A DNA stretch of 44,475 nucleotides from Haloimpatiens lingqiaonensis (GTDB lineage: Bacteria; Bacillota; Clostridia; Clostridiales; Clostridiaceae): positions 1 to 44,475 of the forward strand of contig NZ_CABDWS010000020.1 in NCBI RefSeq assembly GCF_901447495.1, in the 5' to 3' direction. Within the stretch, counting starts at the first letter, position 1, and each line of letters begins with the position of its first letter. Shown piece after piece: positions 1 to 7,861 of the stretch. Below the pieces are notes generated by a model that worked only from the letters and a program-made list of their open reading frames with translations, made no database searches and was not told the DNA's origin. The translations under genes and the position numbers were made by a program.

Positions 1-375
1 TATGGCAACTACTTTTAATTTATCTATAGTACCATTTCTAAATACTTTATTTTTTACAATGGTTTTTATTATATGTTTATGAATTTCTTTTAATCCATCT
101 AAATCAAAATCACTTAAGGAGCGCCTAACGGCATCAATGCGTGGCATTTTAGTTTTTTTAGGTATTACTTTTTTAAACTTGCCTTTTTTAAGCCAATGTT
201 CTAATCTATTGAAACTTCTTATCTGAAGCATAAATCCAAATAACACCACGAAGGTAATTGTTGAAATTTTTACATCAGATTTTATTCTTTTATCTTTTAA
301 GTTATTGATTTTTTCACCTATATCGTATACCTTATTAATATAAGTAAGTAATTGTTTTAAATAACTTTTACTCAT
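1..375 (-). CDS. IS transposase, N-terminal part (cut by window edge)
   Basis: The frame is open from an ATG at 375 to the window edge, giving 125 residues starting MSKSYLKQLL. The product is basic (many Lys/Arg) with segments such as RSFNRLEHWLKKGKFKK and MPRIDAVRRSLSDFD, typical of the N-terminal DNA-binding part of DDE transposases of Firmicute insertion sequences. The catalytic DDE residues would lie beyond the edge and cannot be seen. The SD (AAGGATG) lies inside a hairpin described separately, a known way in which insertion sequences limit expression from read-through transcripts. I cannot assign the IS family with confidence. It does not resemble the transposase at the right end of the window, so the two are not one composite transposon with identical ends. 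Confidence 0.7.
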   Translation of the reverse strand, partial: MSKSYLKQLLTYINKVYDIGEKINNLKDKRIKSDVKISTITFVVLFGFMLQIRSFNRLEHWLKKGKFKKVIPKKTKMPRIDAVRRSLSDFDLDGLKEIHKHIIKTIVKNKVFRNGTIDKLKVVAI

Positions 376-381
376 TTTATC

Positions 382-432
382 AGCATCCTTTTTAAGTTGG
401 TTTCTAGTAAAAACTATTATAAAAAGGATGCT
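382..432 (-). promoter_or_regulatory. Inverted repeat that sequesters the transposase SD
   Basis: AGCATCCTTTTTA (382-394) and TAAAAAGGATGCT (420-432) are perfect 13-bp inverted repeats separated by 25 nt. On the minus-strand transcript the promoter-proximal arm (CATCC) pairs with AAGGATG, which is the SD of the transposase starting at 375. A transcript entering from outside would therefore carry a masked ribosome binding site. The pairing is visible; the regulatory role is inferred from known IS elements. Confidence 0.55.
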
Positions 433-763
433 TTTATTATGCAAATTTTTTCTCTAAAATTTCCAGCAAAAATCAGAATTTATGGTTTTTAACCTAACCC
501 TCAATCATTCATTATAAATCAGCGGGCTCACGCCCCAAAAATTTTTAAGTGCTAAACTTCTGATAAAATCAATATGGTATAAAATTTGGTTAATATTTAT
601 TAAGGTTATTACTCTTTAACTTAATTCTTACTCCTTATTTTATTTGCTTAAGCTTTTCTGAACACAACTCCCCCCTAATACATTGTTCATTGCTAATTGC
701 TAATTTGTCCCCTAATCCTCTCCGTATTTGTCCTCCAATTCCCCTAGTGTGAAATTCCACCAC
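433..763. other. Intergenic region between IS and sugar-isomerase gene
   Basis: No supported gene. It contains a short GC-rich hairpin (GGGCtcacGCCC near 522-533) and degenerate TTGTTCATTGCTAATTGCTAA repeats near 680-706, a repeat style that recurs elsewhere in the window. The outer end of the left insertion sequence probably lies here, but I could not find a terminal inverted repeat because the other end is outside the window. Confidence 0.4.
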
Positions 764-809
764 AACAAAAGGCCCTAAGAAAAGCAACATCATTACTTTC
801 TTACGGCCT
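764..809 (-). terminator. Terminator of the DeoR / symporter / MFS / isomerase cluster
   Basis: On the minus strand AGGCCGTAAGAAAG pairs with CTTTTCTTAGGGCCT (one mismatch and a bulge) and is followed by TTTTG. It lies just downstream of the isomerase gene and its duplicated 3' end, so it is the natural end of that transcript. Confidence 0.6.
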
Positions 810-821
810 AATTCCCTGCAT

Positions 822-898
822 TATTATCTATAATATTTATTCCTTAAAGCTAACCTGTACTATTATCTACAATATTTATCCCTTAAAGCTAACATGTA
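822..898 (-). repeat. 39-bp tandem duplication of a gene 3' end including the stop codon
   Basis: Bases 822-859 and 861-898 match at 35 of 38 positions, with a period of 39 bp (13 codons). The 861-898 unit is the 3' end of the isomerase gene, coding MLALRDKYCR and stop. The second unit lies immediately downstream in the same frame and would encode RLALRNKYYR and its own stop, so it is a non-coding relic of the C-terminus. Confidence 0.85.
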
Positions 899-1816
899 TT
901 TTGCTGACTTTCTTACTTCTTCATCTTGATATTTCATCATGGCTTCCAAATGCTCTTCTGGTGGATAATAGTATTGACTTGGCTTTATATCTACTGGTGC
1001 TGGTGGATTTTCCACTTTAAATACACCTTTCCCCAGTTCAAAAACTCCACCGGCTCCTTTTTCCTTTTTGAAGGTAGCAGTGTATGGATGACACATTTCT
1101 ATATTTATTCTTTGTAGTGTAGTGTCTTCTACTAATATTTTAAAGCATTCATCTGTGTCTATGTTTCCATCACCTATAGCAATGCCGCAAACTCTAAAAT
1201 CTTCCTCATCCTCTTTTACAATTACATGATCCTTAAAGTGAGTAGTAAAAGTATATGGTGCCAGCTTTTTAACTGTATCTATTGGTTCTTCCCACACCAT
1301 CATTCCGTTTCCTATATCACAGGTAATTCCAACCCATGGGCTGTTTATTTTCTTTATTAATTCTATCATTTCCTCTGCTGTTTCGTATTCGTGATTTTCT
1401 ATAGCAAGTTTAATTCTGTATTTTTTAAGTAGTGGAAGTATTTCTTCTATGTCCTTAGGAGCTCTTGCCATTTCTTCTTCTAAAATTCCACCGCAGCTTA
1501 CATAGGTTCTTATTATATCTGCTCCTAGTATATGGGCTGCCTCTATAATTTTCTTAAACTTTTTAGGCTCTGTTCCTCTAGCATCTATTTCAACGTATAA
1601 TCCGTATTTTTCTACTTCTTCTCTAACTTTTATTAGGTGTTCAGGATCATCCGAACCTAATGTTCCCCATTCAGGATCTAAATTTTTATCCTTTATTATG
1701 TTTATTTGCACTCCATCTAATCCTAGCTCTGCAGTTCTTCTTATAAAATCAAATATGTCCATACCACCGTTTTGAAAATGTAAATGGTAACTTTCTGTTT
1801 CTAAACCAATTTTCAT
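863..1816 (-). CDS. Sugar phosphate isomerase/epimerase-like TIM-barrel protein
   Basis: The protein has 317 residues with the xylose-isomerase-like TIM-barrel (AP_endonuc_2) pattern. A likely divalent-metal site is visible: Glu140 in LAIENHEY, Asp167 in ITCDIGNG, His193 in TTHFKDH and Glu240 in INIEMCHPY, the arrangement found in D-tagatose/D-psicose 3-epimerases and related enzymes. The start is the ATG at 1816, which follows AGGAGGAAAAAAC; a longer frame up to 1930 lacks an SD and encodes unlikely residues. It is the last gene after a DeoR regulator, a symporter and an MFS carrier, so a role in catabolism of an imported polyol, sugar or sugar acid is likely. The substrate cannot be read from sequence. 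A C-terminal extension of about 60 residues is rich in Tyr, Pro and Glu. Confidence 0.8.
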   Translation of the reverse strand: MKIGLETESYHLHFQNGGMDIFDFIRRTAELGLDGVQINIIKDKNLDPEWGTLGSDDPEHLIKVREEVEKYGLYVEIDARGTEPKKFKKIIEAAHILGADIIRTYVSCGGILEEEMARAPKDIEEILPLLKKYRIKLAIENHEYETAEEMIELIKKINSPWVGITCDIGNGMMVWEEPIDTVKKLAPYTFTTHFKDHVIVKEDEEDFRVCGIAIGDGNIDTDECFKILVEDTTLQRINIEMCHPYTATFKKEKGAGGVFELGKGVFKVENPPAPVDIKPSQYYYPPEEHLEAMMKYQDEEVRKSAKYMLALRDKYCR

Positions 1817-1980
1817 GTTTTTTCCTCCTGACAATACAAATAATAAATAACAAATATTAAATATAAAAAAACAATTTAAAGCTTGAAATTTATGCTCAAA
1901 AGTTAAAGTATTATAAAACAGAGCCACCAAGCTCTATTTTGTAATAACCTAGTGGCACTTAAATATGTGAATTAATTGTT

Positions 1981-3246
1981 TTATGCTGCTACATTTTTCT
2001 TCTTTATCATTTTAAGTAATATGCTAGTTATTACAAATCCTAAAAGTGAGAAGCCTATCATAGTCATGAATACATGTCTGTACCCTTGTATTCCAGGTGC
2101 TCTGTCTAGCATGCTTCCGTAGATGGTGTATGCGAACATAGATGGTGAATATCCAAGTACACAAGCTATAGACATAGCTGCTCCACTTATTTCTCTTGGA
2201 ACTTTTATTTCTTCTACTGGAGCAAAGAATACAGCTCTCATGGAGAATATTATAGCTCCAAATCCAAGTGTTAATGCCATTCCTACATATATATTCATGT
2301 TTTGGTGAGGAAGCATTATAAATCCGCCCATTGCTATTGCTGACACTAATAGTGCACCTCTTAAATATTTAGTTGCAGATTTAACCTTCTTGTCCACTAG
2401 GAATCCGCCTACAGGACCTCCAACCATTTTTAATCCATATTGATTTATGATGCCGTAAGCTCCTACTAAAGTTACAGGCATTGCATATATATCTTTTAAG
2501 AATGGTATAAAATAAGTTAAACCACAGTATACTGAATAAATTGAGAATATTGATAATGATACAACCCATATTTCTGGTGTTTTTATTGCTTTTGCAACAC
2601 CTTGCAATGCAACTTTATTCTTACTTATTTTATTTCCATCTTCGTCTACATCTTTTATCACGTCATCTTCAAGCATAAAGTATGAAACAACTCCAATTAC
2701 TATTGGCACTGCTGAATAGAATATTATTGAGCCTCTAAGTGCTGCTGCACCTTTTCCTAATAATGCGAATACTCCAAGAGCTGAGAATGCTACTATAGTA
2801 TCAACCACACCTCTACCAGCCTCTAAGAATCCAAACATTCTTCCTTGTTCATCTTCACTTCCTAGTAATCTTACAGCCTTCAATAGAACTGGCCAGTAAA
2901 TTACCTCTGCAAATAATGAGAATAGTCCCCAAATAATTAATATTCCAAAATAACCTGGGAATGTGGATAAATATAAACCTACAAGTCCAACTCCTATTAA
3001 GGAAAGAGGTATTAGCTTTTTCTTAGAAAATCTATCTGCTATATAGATTGAAGCAAAGTTACCAAAAGTTTGAACCATTCCATAAACAGACATAGCCATA
3101 CCTATTTGAGTATGTGTTAAATGTAAATACTGCTGCATTGGAACATAAAATGCATCTTTTAAAGATGATAATTTAAATATTGTTCCTCCACCTAAAATTA
3201 ATACAATAAGTTTAATCCATTTCATTTTATTATCATTTTTGCTCAA
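1981..3246 (-). CDS. Major facilitator superfamily transporter
   Basis: The 421-residue protein has about twelve hydrophobic segments and the MFS loop signature IADRFSKKKLIPLSL (after helix 2), with a matching loop VDKKVKSATKYLRGA in the second half. A charged central loop (LEDDVIKDVDEDGNK) separates the two six-helix bundles. The start is TTG at 3246, since GGGAGG sits 7 nt upstream; the next ATG (MKWIK) has no SD. It lies between the broken symporter and the TIM-barrel isomerase on the same strand, with a ~160 bp gap on either side, and probably imports the compound that the isomerase handles. The family assignment is firm, the substrate unknown. Confidence 0.85.
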   Translation of the reverse strand: MSKNDNKMKWIKLIVLILGGGTIFKLSSLKDAFYVPMQQYLHLTHTQIGMAMSVYGMVQTFGNFASIYIADRFSKKKLIPLSLIGVGLVGLYLSTFPGYFGILIIWGLFSLFAEVIYWPVLLKAVRLLGSEDEQGRMFGFLEAGRGVVDTIVAFSALGVFALLGKGAAALRGSIIFYSAVPIVIGVVSYFMLEDDVIKDVDEDGNKISKNKVALQGVAKAIKTPEIWVVSLSIFSIYSVYCGLTYFIPFLKDIYAMPVTLVGAYGIINQYGLKMVGGPVGGFLVDKKVKSATKYLRGALLVSAIAMGGFIMLPHQNMNIYVGMALTLGFGAIIFSMRAVFFAPVEEIKVPREISGAAMSIACVLGYSPSMFAYTIYGSMLDRAPGIQGYRHVFMTMIGFSLLGFVITSILLKMIKKKNVAA

Positions 3247-3407
3247 TGAAAACCCTCCCTTAAATAATTTGTAAAGGTATAAATGATTTTTAGTTTTTTA
3301 AATTTCACTGTTTTAGGAACAACTTAAGTATATAATAAATTTTGTGGAATTGCAAGTATTTATTTTGTTTTAAGTGGAGTTGTTGTGTTATTTTGTGTAT
3401 TTATATT

Positions 3408-4762
3408 TTATTCCATATAATGGTTTTTTGGATTAAAAAATTCCTCAGTAAGCTTAAACACCTTAGGACTTAGGCATAAAATAGCTATTAAATTAGGTAT
3501 AATCAGCAATCCTAAAATACAATCCTGTATGTACCAAACCAATGGAAGTCTACTTATACACCCCAAGAATGTAAAGCATACAAATATGTATTTAAAAGAT
3601 GCCGCTTTCTTAGCTCCAACTAAATAAGTTAAACCTATAGTTCCAAAATACCACTCTGCCGGTATTGTGGAATATGCAAACAATATCATGCTTATACCCA
3701 CTATATATTGAAATGTTGGATGAACTTGCCCAAAAGCTATACTAGTTAATACAGACGCAGGCTTTCCTGTACTAATAACTCCAGTGCTTAAAATAGCCAC
3801 GGCTGTAATAGTACAAATAAATATAGTATCTATAGCCACCTCTGTAACACCGTAAAGCGCTTGCCTTACTGGATGATCTGTTATAGCTGAGGCATGTAGT
3901 ACTGGTGCAGTACCTTCTCCTGCTTCATTAGAATAAAGGCCCCTTGCTACTCCAAATCTCATAGCTTCTCTAATAGAATATCCCACAGCACCAGCTACTC
4001 CAGCTTTTAAGTTAAAAGCACTTTGAAATATACTTGCAAATACTGAAGGTAAATTTCTAAAATTAACAACTATAACTATTATTCCACATAATATATACAA
4101 ACTAGACATAAATGGTACTAGCTTTTCTGCAAAAGCACCAAGTCTTTTTACCCATCCGATTATGACAATCCCTACAGCTATAACAAGAATTATAGATGTT
4201 ATTAAGGGAGAGATTCCTGTAAGATTTTGAACTATTCCTGCCACTGCATTGGATTGTATTAAATTACCTCCACAGTTTTGTAGAATAAGCAAAATCCATA
4301 TATAGATGCCAGCCATGGAAGTTTTAGTCCTTTAGAAATATAGTACATAGGCCCGCCTACGTAAGTTCCATCATCTGCTTTTACCCTGTATGCCATACCA
4401 ATAACAATTTCTCCAAACTTTGTTGCCATACCTAAAAGCGCAGCCATCCACATCCAAAATATAGCTCCTGGTCCACCGCCTACCAATGCCGTAGCAACTC
4501 CAACTATATTACCATTTCCCACGCAGCTGGCTAAGGCTGTACACAAAGCTTGAAATGGTGTAAGGGTTCCTTCTCCTTTATGCTTATTTTTCTTAAAAAA
4601 AGGTTTGATAAGGGTTTCATTAAATATATATGGCATCTTTCTAAACTGAATAAATTTAGTCATTACCGTATAATATAGTCCAACCCCCATTAAAGTTGCA
4701 ATAAGCCAATTACCCCATATTAAATCAGCAAAATTTTTAAAAAATTCCTCTAATAACTTCAT
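3408..4762 (-). pseudogene. Sodium:alanine/amino-acid symporter (AGCS family), frameshifted
   Basis: Two overlapping frames together encode one AGCS-family carrier of about 455 residues, the usual family length. The first frame (ATG 4762, SD AGGTGG) carries TALASCVGNGNIVGVATAL and GGPMYYISKGLKLPWLA, then runs off-frame as FCLFYKTVEVI and stops at 4259. The second frame resumes with GGNLIQSNAVAGIVQN, the expected continuation (GGN-IQSN motif), and ends at 3408. A -1 shift, or one lost base, near 4262-4280 (tacaaaactgtggagg) would restore a single protein. No classical slippery heptamer lies in frame there. Either the gene is inactivated or the assembly lost one base in a short A run. It lies directly after the DeoR regulator and a tandem repeat that may be its operator. 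Confidence 0.8.
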
Positions 4763-4987
4763 ATAATTCCACCTTTCCATTATAATAATAGTAAGTTTTT
4801 GTAATAAACATTACTATAACCGTGTATTATTTTTGTTTTAATTGTTTTTATATCTGTTTCATTTGATTTATTACCTAGATTTTATCATAACACCACAAAA
4901 AATCATATATATTTTACCACTTATATATAAAATAAAAACCATATTAAATAGTTTATCCTTGTTGGATATTTCTATTAACATGGTTTG
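4763..4987. other. AT-rich leader between symporter pseudogene and TTACT repeat
   Basis: No gene. This stretch must contain the minus-strand promoter of the symporter if it is separate from that of deoR. I see no convincing -35/-10 pair; the sequence is mostly A/T runs. Confidence 0.3.
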
Positions 4988-5085
4988 TTACTATATTGCT
5001 TTTTGTTACTCTATTGCTTTTTATTACTATATGGTTTTTTACTATATTGTTTTTTTACTCTATTGTTTTTTACTATACTATTTTT
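4988..5085. repeat. Seven-unit TTACT(A/C)TAT repeat, candidate DeoR operator array
   Basis: Units beginning TTACT occur at 4988, 5006, 5024, 5039, 5055, 5070 and 5084. Most read TTACTATATTG or TTACTCTATTG followed by 4-6 T. Spacing falls from 18 to 14 bp along the array. On the minus strand (sense for the neighbours) each unit reads approximately CAATAtAGTAA. The array starts at the stop codon of deoR and ends ~225 bp before the symporter start. Repeated direct sites upstream of a target gene are known for DeoR-family regulators, but simple slippage could also produce this. Confidence 0.6.
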
Positions 5086-5848
5086 ACTTATTTACAACTT
5101 CTATCCCTGTATTTAAATATTTTTGGAGTACACTTTCTTTTAAATTGCCATCGGTAATTATCACATTTACTTCTTCTAAATCACATATTTTTAATAAGGA
5201 AATAGAATCAAATTTACTGCTATCTGCCAATACAATTACATTTTGGGATACTTCAATAAATTTCTTTTGAATTTGAAGGTGATCAAATATATAATCCGTA
5301 ATTCCGCCTTTTAATGAAACACCACTGGCACTTATAAATGCCGTATCTATATTAAACTGTCCTATATAATTTTCTGCTATCTCTCCTACTAGCGAAAACT
5401 CATCACCTTTTAGTATTCCACCTGTAAGTATAACCGTATAGTTATCCATATACATAAGTTCATTGGCTATAGCTAGGGAATTAGTTAATATGGTCAATTT
5501 TTGAAATTTATTTTTTAAGACCTTTGCTATTTCTAAATTTGTAGTGCTAGCGTCCATAGCTATAGACTGTCCCTCAACTATGAATCTAGTGGCTATTTCT
5601 GCAATTTGCCTTTTTTCTTCTAAAAACTCCTTTTCTCTTTTTTCAAATTTTAACTGGACATCCCCTTTTTTGTTTAATACCGCTCCTCCATACACCCTTT
5701 TTAATTGACCTTCTTTTTCAAGATATTCTAAATCCCTTCTTACAGTTTCAATGGAAACTTCAAAGAGTTTTGTAAGCCTTGAAACTTTAACAGTTCCCTC
5801 CCTATTTAGTATATCTAAAATTTCATCATATCTCTCCTGCGCTAACAT
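5084..5848 (-). CDS. DeoR-family transcriptional regulator
   Basis: The 254-residue protein has an N-terminal winged helix (QERYDEILDILNREGTVKVSRLTKLFEVSIETVRRDLEYLEKEG, about residues 4-47, here cited only as the DeoR-type recognition region around VSIETVRRDL) and a C-terminal DeoR sugar-phosphate sensor domain with TILTNSLAIANEL, LTGGILKGDEFSLVG and VIVLADSSKFD. Length and motifs match the family, which usually represses sugar or polyol catabolism and is released by a phosphorylated sugar. The start at 5848 follows AGGGGAGTG. It is first on its strand before the symporter, MFS and isomerase genes, and is their probable regulator. The sensor domain looks intact, so the regulator was likely active even though the first transporter is now broken. 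Confidence 0.9.
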   Translation of the reverse strand: MLAQERYDEILDILNREGTVKVSRLTKLFEVSIETVRRDLEYLEKEGQLKRVYGGAVLNKKGDVQLKFEKREKEFLEEKRQIAEIATRFIVEGQSIAMDASTTNLEIAKVLKNKFQKLTILTNSLAIANELMYMDNYTVILTGGILKGDEFSLVGEIAENYIGQFNIDTAFISASGVSLKGGITDYIFDHLQIQKKFIEVSQNVIVLADSSKFDSISLLKICDLEEVNVIITDGNLKESVLQKYLNTGIEVVNK

Positions 5849-5982
5849 TATTCACACTCCCCTAATACCTTTCTATATTTTACTATATAAAATTATATAT
5901 CATATAAATATTACTTTCAACAAAATTACATAAAAATCCACATTATTATTGATATAATTTTCAACTCTTTTTCTTTTAAAAT

Positions 5983-6010
5983 GTATACACACTTTAACCT
6001 AACATACAAA
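5983..6010 (+). promoter_or_regulatory. Possible sporulation-sigma promoter of the YhcN-like gene
   Basis: GTATA (5983) and CATACAAA (6003-6010) lie 15 bp apart, 85 bp before the lipoprotein start. CATACA resembles the -10 element of sigma-E promoters, and GTATA the -35 of sigma-F/G. Spacing and match are imperfect, so this is a weak suggestion supported mainly by the sporulation annotation of the gene. Confidence 0.25.
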
Positions 6011-6094
6011 GTAAAGTTTAAATACATTATTGATGAATCTTATTACATATATTCCTTTTAATTAGGAAATAATATCCCTATGGAGGTGTTTTTT

Positions 6095-6577
6095 ATGAAA
6101 AAAAATCATTCATTAGCAACATTTTTAATTACAGCCCTTATGTGCGTATCCTTAACCGCTTGTGCAACTGCTAACAAACCTGCAGAAGAGAAAAAAGGCG
6201 ATGCAAACATAAATGTTCAAGAAGAAAAAACTGTCACAGAAAATAAAACATTAGATGCTAGAGCTCAAAAAATAGCAGATGCGGTAAATAAAATAGAAGG
6301 GGTAAATAGTTCCTATGTGGTTATTTCTGATAAGAATGCCCTAGTGGGACTGGATATCAATAAGGACTACGAAGGTAAAATAGCAGATGATCTTAGAAAA
6401 AAAGTAGAAGACACTGTTAAAAATACAGATAAGGAAATACAAACTGTTGCTTTAACTGTAGACGCAGACCTAACTGAAAGAATAAAAAATCTAGGCTCAG
6501 ACATAAGAGGTGGAAAACCGCTTTCAGGATTAGGAACAGAAATACAAGAAATTCTCAACAGAATAATTCCAAGATAA
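6095..6577 (+). CDS. YhcN/YlaJ-family sporulation lipoprotein
   Basis: The 160-residue precursor has a lipoprotein signal peptide: charged start MKKNH, hydrophobic core, lipobox LTAC with Cys23. The mature part has an acidic/polar linker, then the YhcN/YlaJ pattern: RAQKIADAVNKIEGVNSSYV, VGLDIN, and TERIKNLGSDIRGGKPLSGLG. Members are made in the forespore and sit in the inner spore membrane or cortex. The start at 6095 has GGAGG 8 nt upstream; the in-frame ATG at 6080 overlaps that SD. It is a single gene, divergent from deoR. Family assignment is strong; the exact role of these proteins in the spore is not settled. Confidence 0.85.
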   Translation: MKKNHSLATFLITALMCVSLTACATANKPAEEKKGDANINVQEEKTVTENKTLDARAQKIADAVNKIEGVNSSYVVISDKNALVGLDINKDYEGKIADDLRKKVEDTVKNTDKEIQTVALTVDADLTERIKNLGSDIRGGKPLSGLGTEIQEILNRIIPR

Positions 6578-6584
6578 AATATAA

Positions 6585-6830
6585 GAAGTAATAAGTAAGA
6601 ATTAAGAGTGAAGAGCGAAGGATAAAACTCAAGGAGCTTTTTATAATTAATTTTTAAAAAAGCTTTATTTTATAAATACGAAGGTTAAGTTAATTATTAA
6701 CTTTTAGCTATTCTTTTTTAGTTAGTTCTTCACTCTTAGTTCTTAACTTTTAGCTCTTAGTTATTAGTTATTTCTTAATTATTAATTATTAATTATTAAT
6801 TATTAATTATTAATTCTTCACTCTTAGCTC
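6585..6830. repeat. Low-complexity repeat region with five ATTAATT heptamers
   Basis: The region after the lipoprotein holds AAGAATTAAGAGTGAAGA near 6590-6613 and a rough inverse, TCTTCACTCTTAGTTCTTA, near 6727-6745, around a conserved core gataaaactcaaggag (6620-6635). Five exact ATTAATT units lie at 6781-6815. Nothing coding is seen. Similar cores lie near 29099, 30657 and 34165. Confidence 0.65.
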
Positions 6831-7490
6831 TTAGTTATTTCTCCGCTCCTCACTCTTAACTTTCGAATACACACACCCACAATAATCCTGCCTATAAAGC
6901 CCATATTCATTAGAAAGTTCAATGGATCTTTTATATCCATTTTTCTTTTTAAAATCTGAATATAAATACTTTATGCCGTATTTTTCTTCTAACTCTCTAC
7001 CTATACTATTTAATTTTTCAGCATTCTTGTAAGGACTTATAGAAAGAGTAGTAGTAAAATAGTCAAATCCTCTTTCCTTAGCTAACTTAGCTGTTTCCTC
7101 TAATCTCATTCTGTAGCACTTAAAGCATCTTTCTCCCCCTTCTTCTAAATCTTCCATTCCCTTAGCCATATTGAAAAATCTATCTATTTCATAGTTTCCC
7201 TCTAAAAATTCAACTTTATTTTCAACCTTAAATTTATCTATAAAATCCTTCTGTTCCTGAACCCTTATTCTATATTCCTTCTCTGGATGAATATTAGGAT
7301 TATAATAAAATATAGTTATCTTAAAATACTTTGAAAGATATTCTAAAACGTAGCTACTGCAAGGTGCACAACAACTATGTATCAATAACTTTGGCAGCTT
7401 ATTTTCCCTAGTGATATTTTTAATTTCTTCTTCTAATATTTTTTGATAATTCACCTTAATCTTTTGTGGATTATTCTTTTCCATACTCAT
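6831..7490 (-). CDS. queH: Epoxyqueuosine reductase QueH
   Basis: The 219-residue protein has the complete Cys pattern of QueH (formerly DUF208): HSCCAPC (Cys40, Cys41, Cys44), CFKC (Cys122, Cys125) and DYCGCVYS (Cys204, Cys206). These bind a 4Fe-4S cluster and an adjacent metal. QueH reduces epoxyqueuosine to queuosine in tRNA wobble position 34, the last step of queuosine synthesis, replacing the unrelated QueG. Conserved NPNIHPEKEY and TTLSISPYKN segments are also present. The start ATG at 7490 has AAGGAAG 10 nt upstream. It stands alone between repeat-rich regions, with no other queuosine genes in the window. Confidence 0.92.
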   Translation of the reverse strand: MSMEKNNPQKIKVNYQKILEEEIKNITRENKLPKLLIHSCCAPCSSYVLEYLSKYFKITIFYYNPNIHPEKEYRIRVQEQKDFIDKFKVENKVEFLEGNYEIDRFFNMAKGMEDLEEGGERCFKCYRMRLEETAKLAKERGFDYFTTTLSISPYKNAEKLNSIGRELEEKYGIKYLYSDFKKKNGYKRSIELSNEYGLYRQDYCGCVYSKVKSEERRNN

Positions 7491-7861
7491 TTATTTTAAC
7501 TTCCTTTCAACTATAAACTATATACAAAACATTCAACTTATACATTTATAAAACAAATTATAAATTAAAACCATCTTTATATTTTTTGTTCATTTAATGT
7601 AGCGTGTAAAATTCACGTGTAAAAGTTTAGTAAAATAGTAACCTACTCTCTTTATTATAATGTTATTTAATATAATCTTTACCTATTATACTCCCTATTA
7701 ATTCTATCACATTTATAATAATAAAAGGATAGTTAACTGTTTTATAGAATATTATTTATATAACTTAGCTTTCGCAATTTTAGAATAAAAATTTAAAATT
7801 TATATGCGGAGGTTGAGTTAATATATAATTCACTTTACAAATTATAAAAGGGGGATATTCT
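7491..7861. other. Intergenic region with AACTTTCGCA-type imperfect inverted repeat
   Basis: No gene. Near 7760-7815 agctttcgca and tatgcggaggttga form an imperfect inverted repeat about 55 bp long. The same end motif (ACTTTCRCA / TGCGAAAGT) recurs near 14800, 18300, 23895 and 35460, suggesting a degraded small repeat family. Confidence 0.4.

Noticed and set aside
926-1117. Plus-strand frame inside the sugar isomerase gene
   Set aside because: No SD, odd Trp/Phe-rich composition, and antisense to a well-supported gene.
4259-4316. Programmed -1 frameshift in the symporter
   Set aside because: No X-XXY-YYZ heptamer in the correct frame, and no stimulatory structure is evident; mutation or base-call error is simpler.
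4842-5270. Plus-strand frame rich in Tyr, Phe and Ile overlapping the deoR 3' end
   Set aside because: It is a translation of the TTACT repeat and antisense deoR sequence, without an SD.
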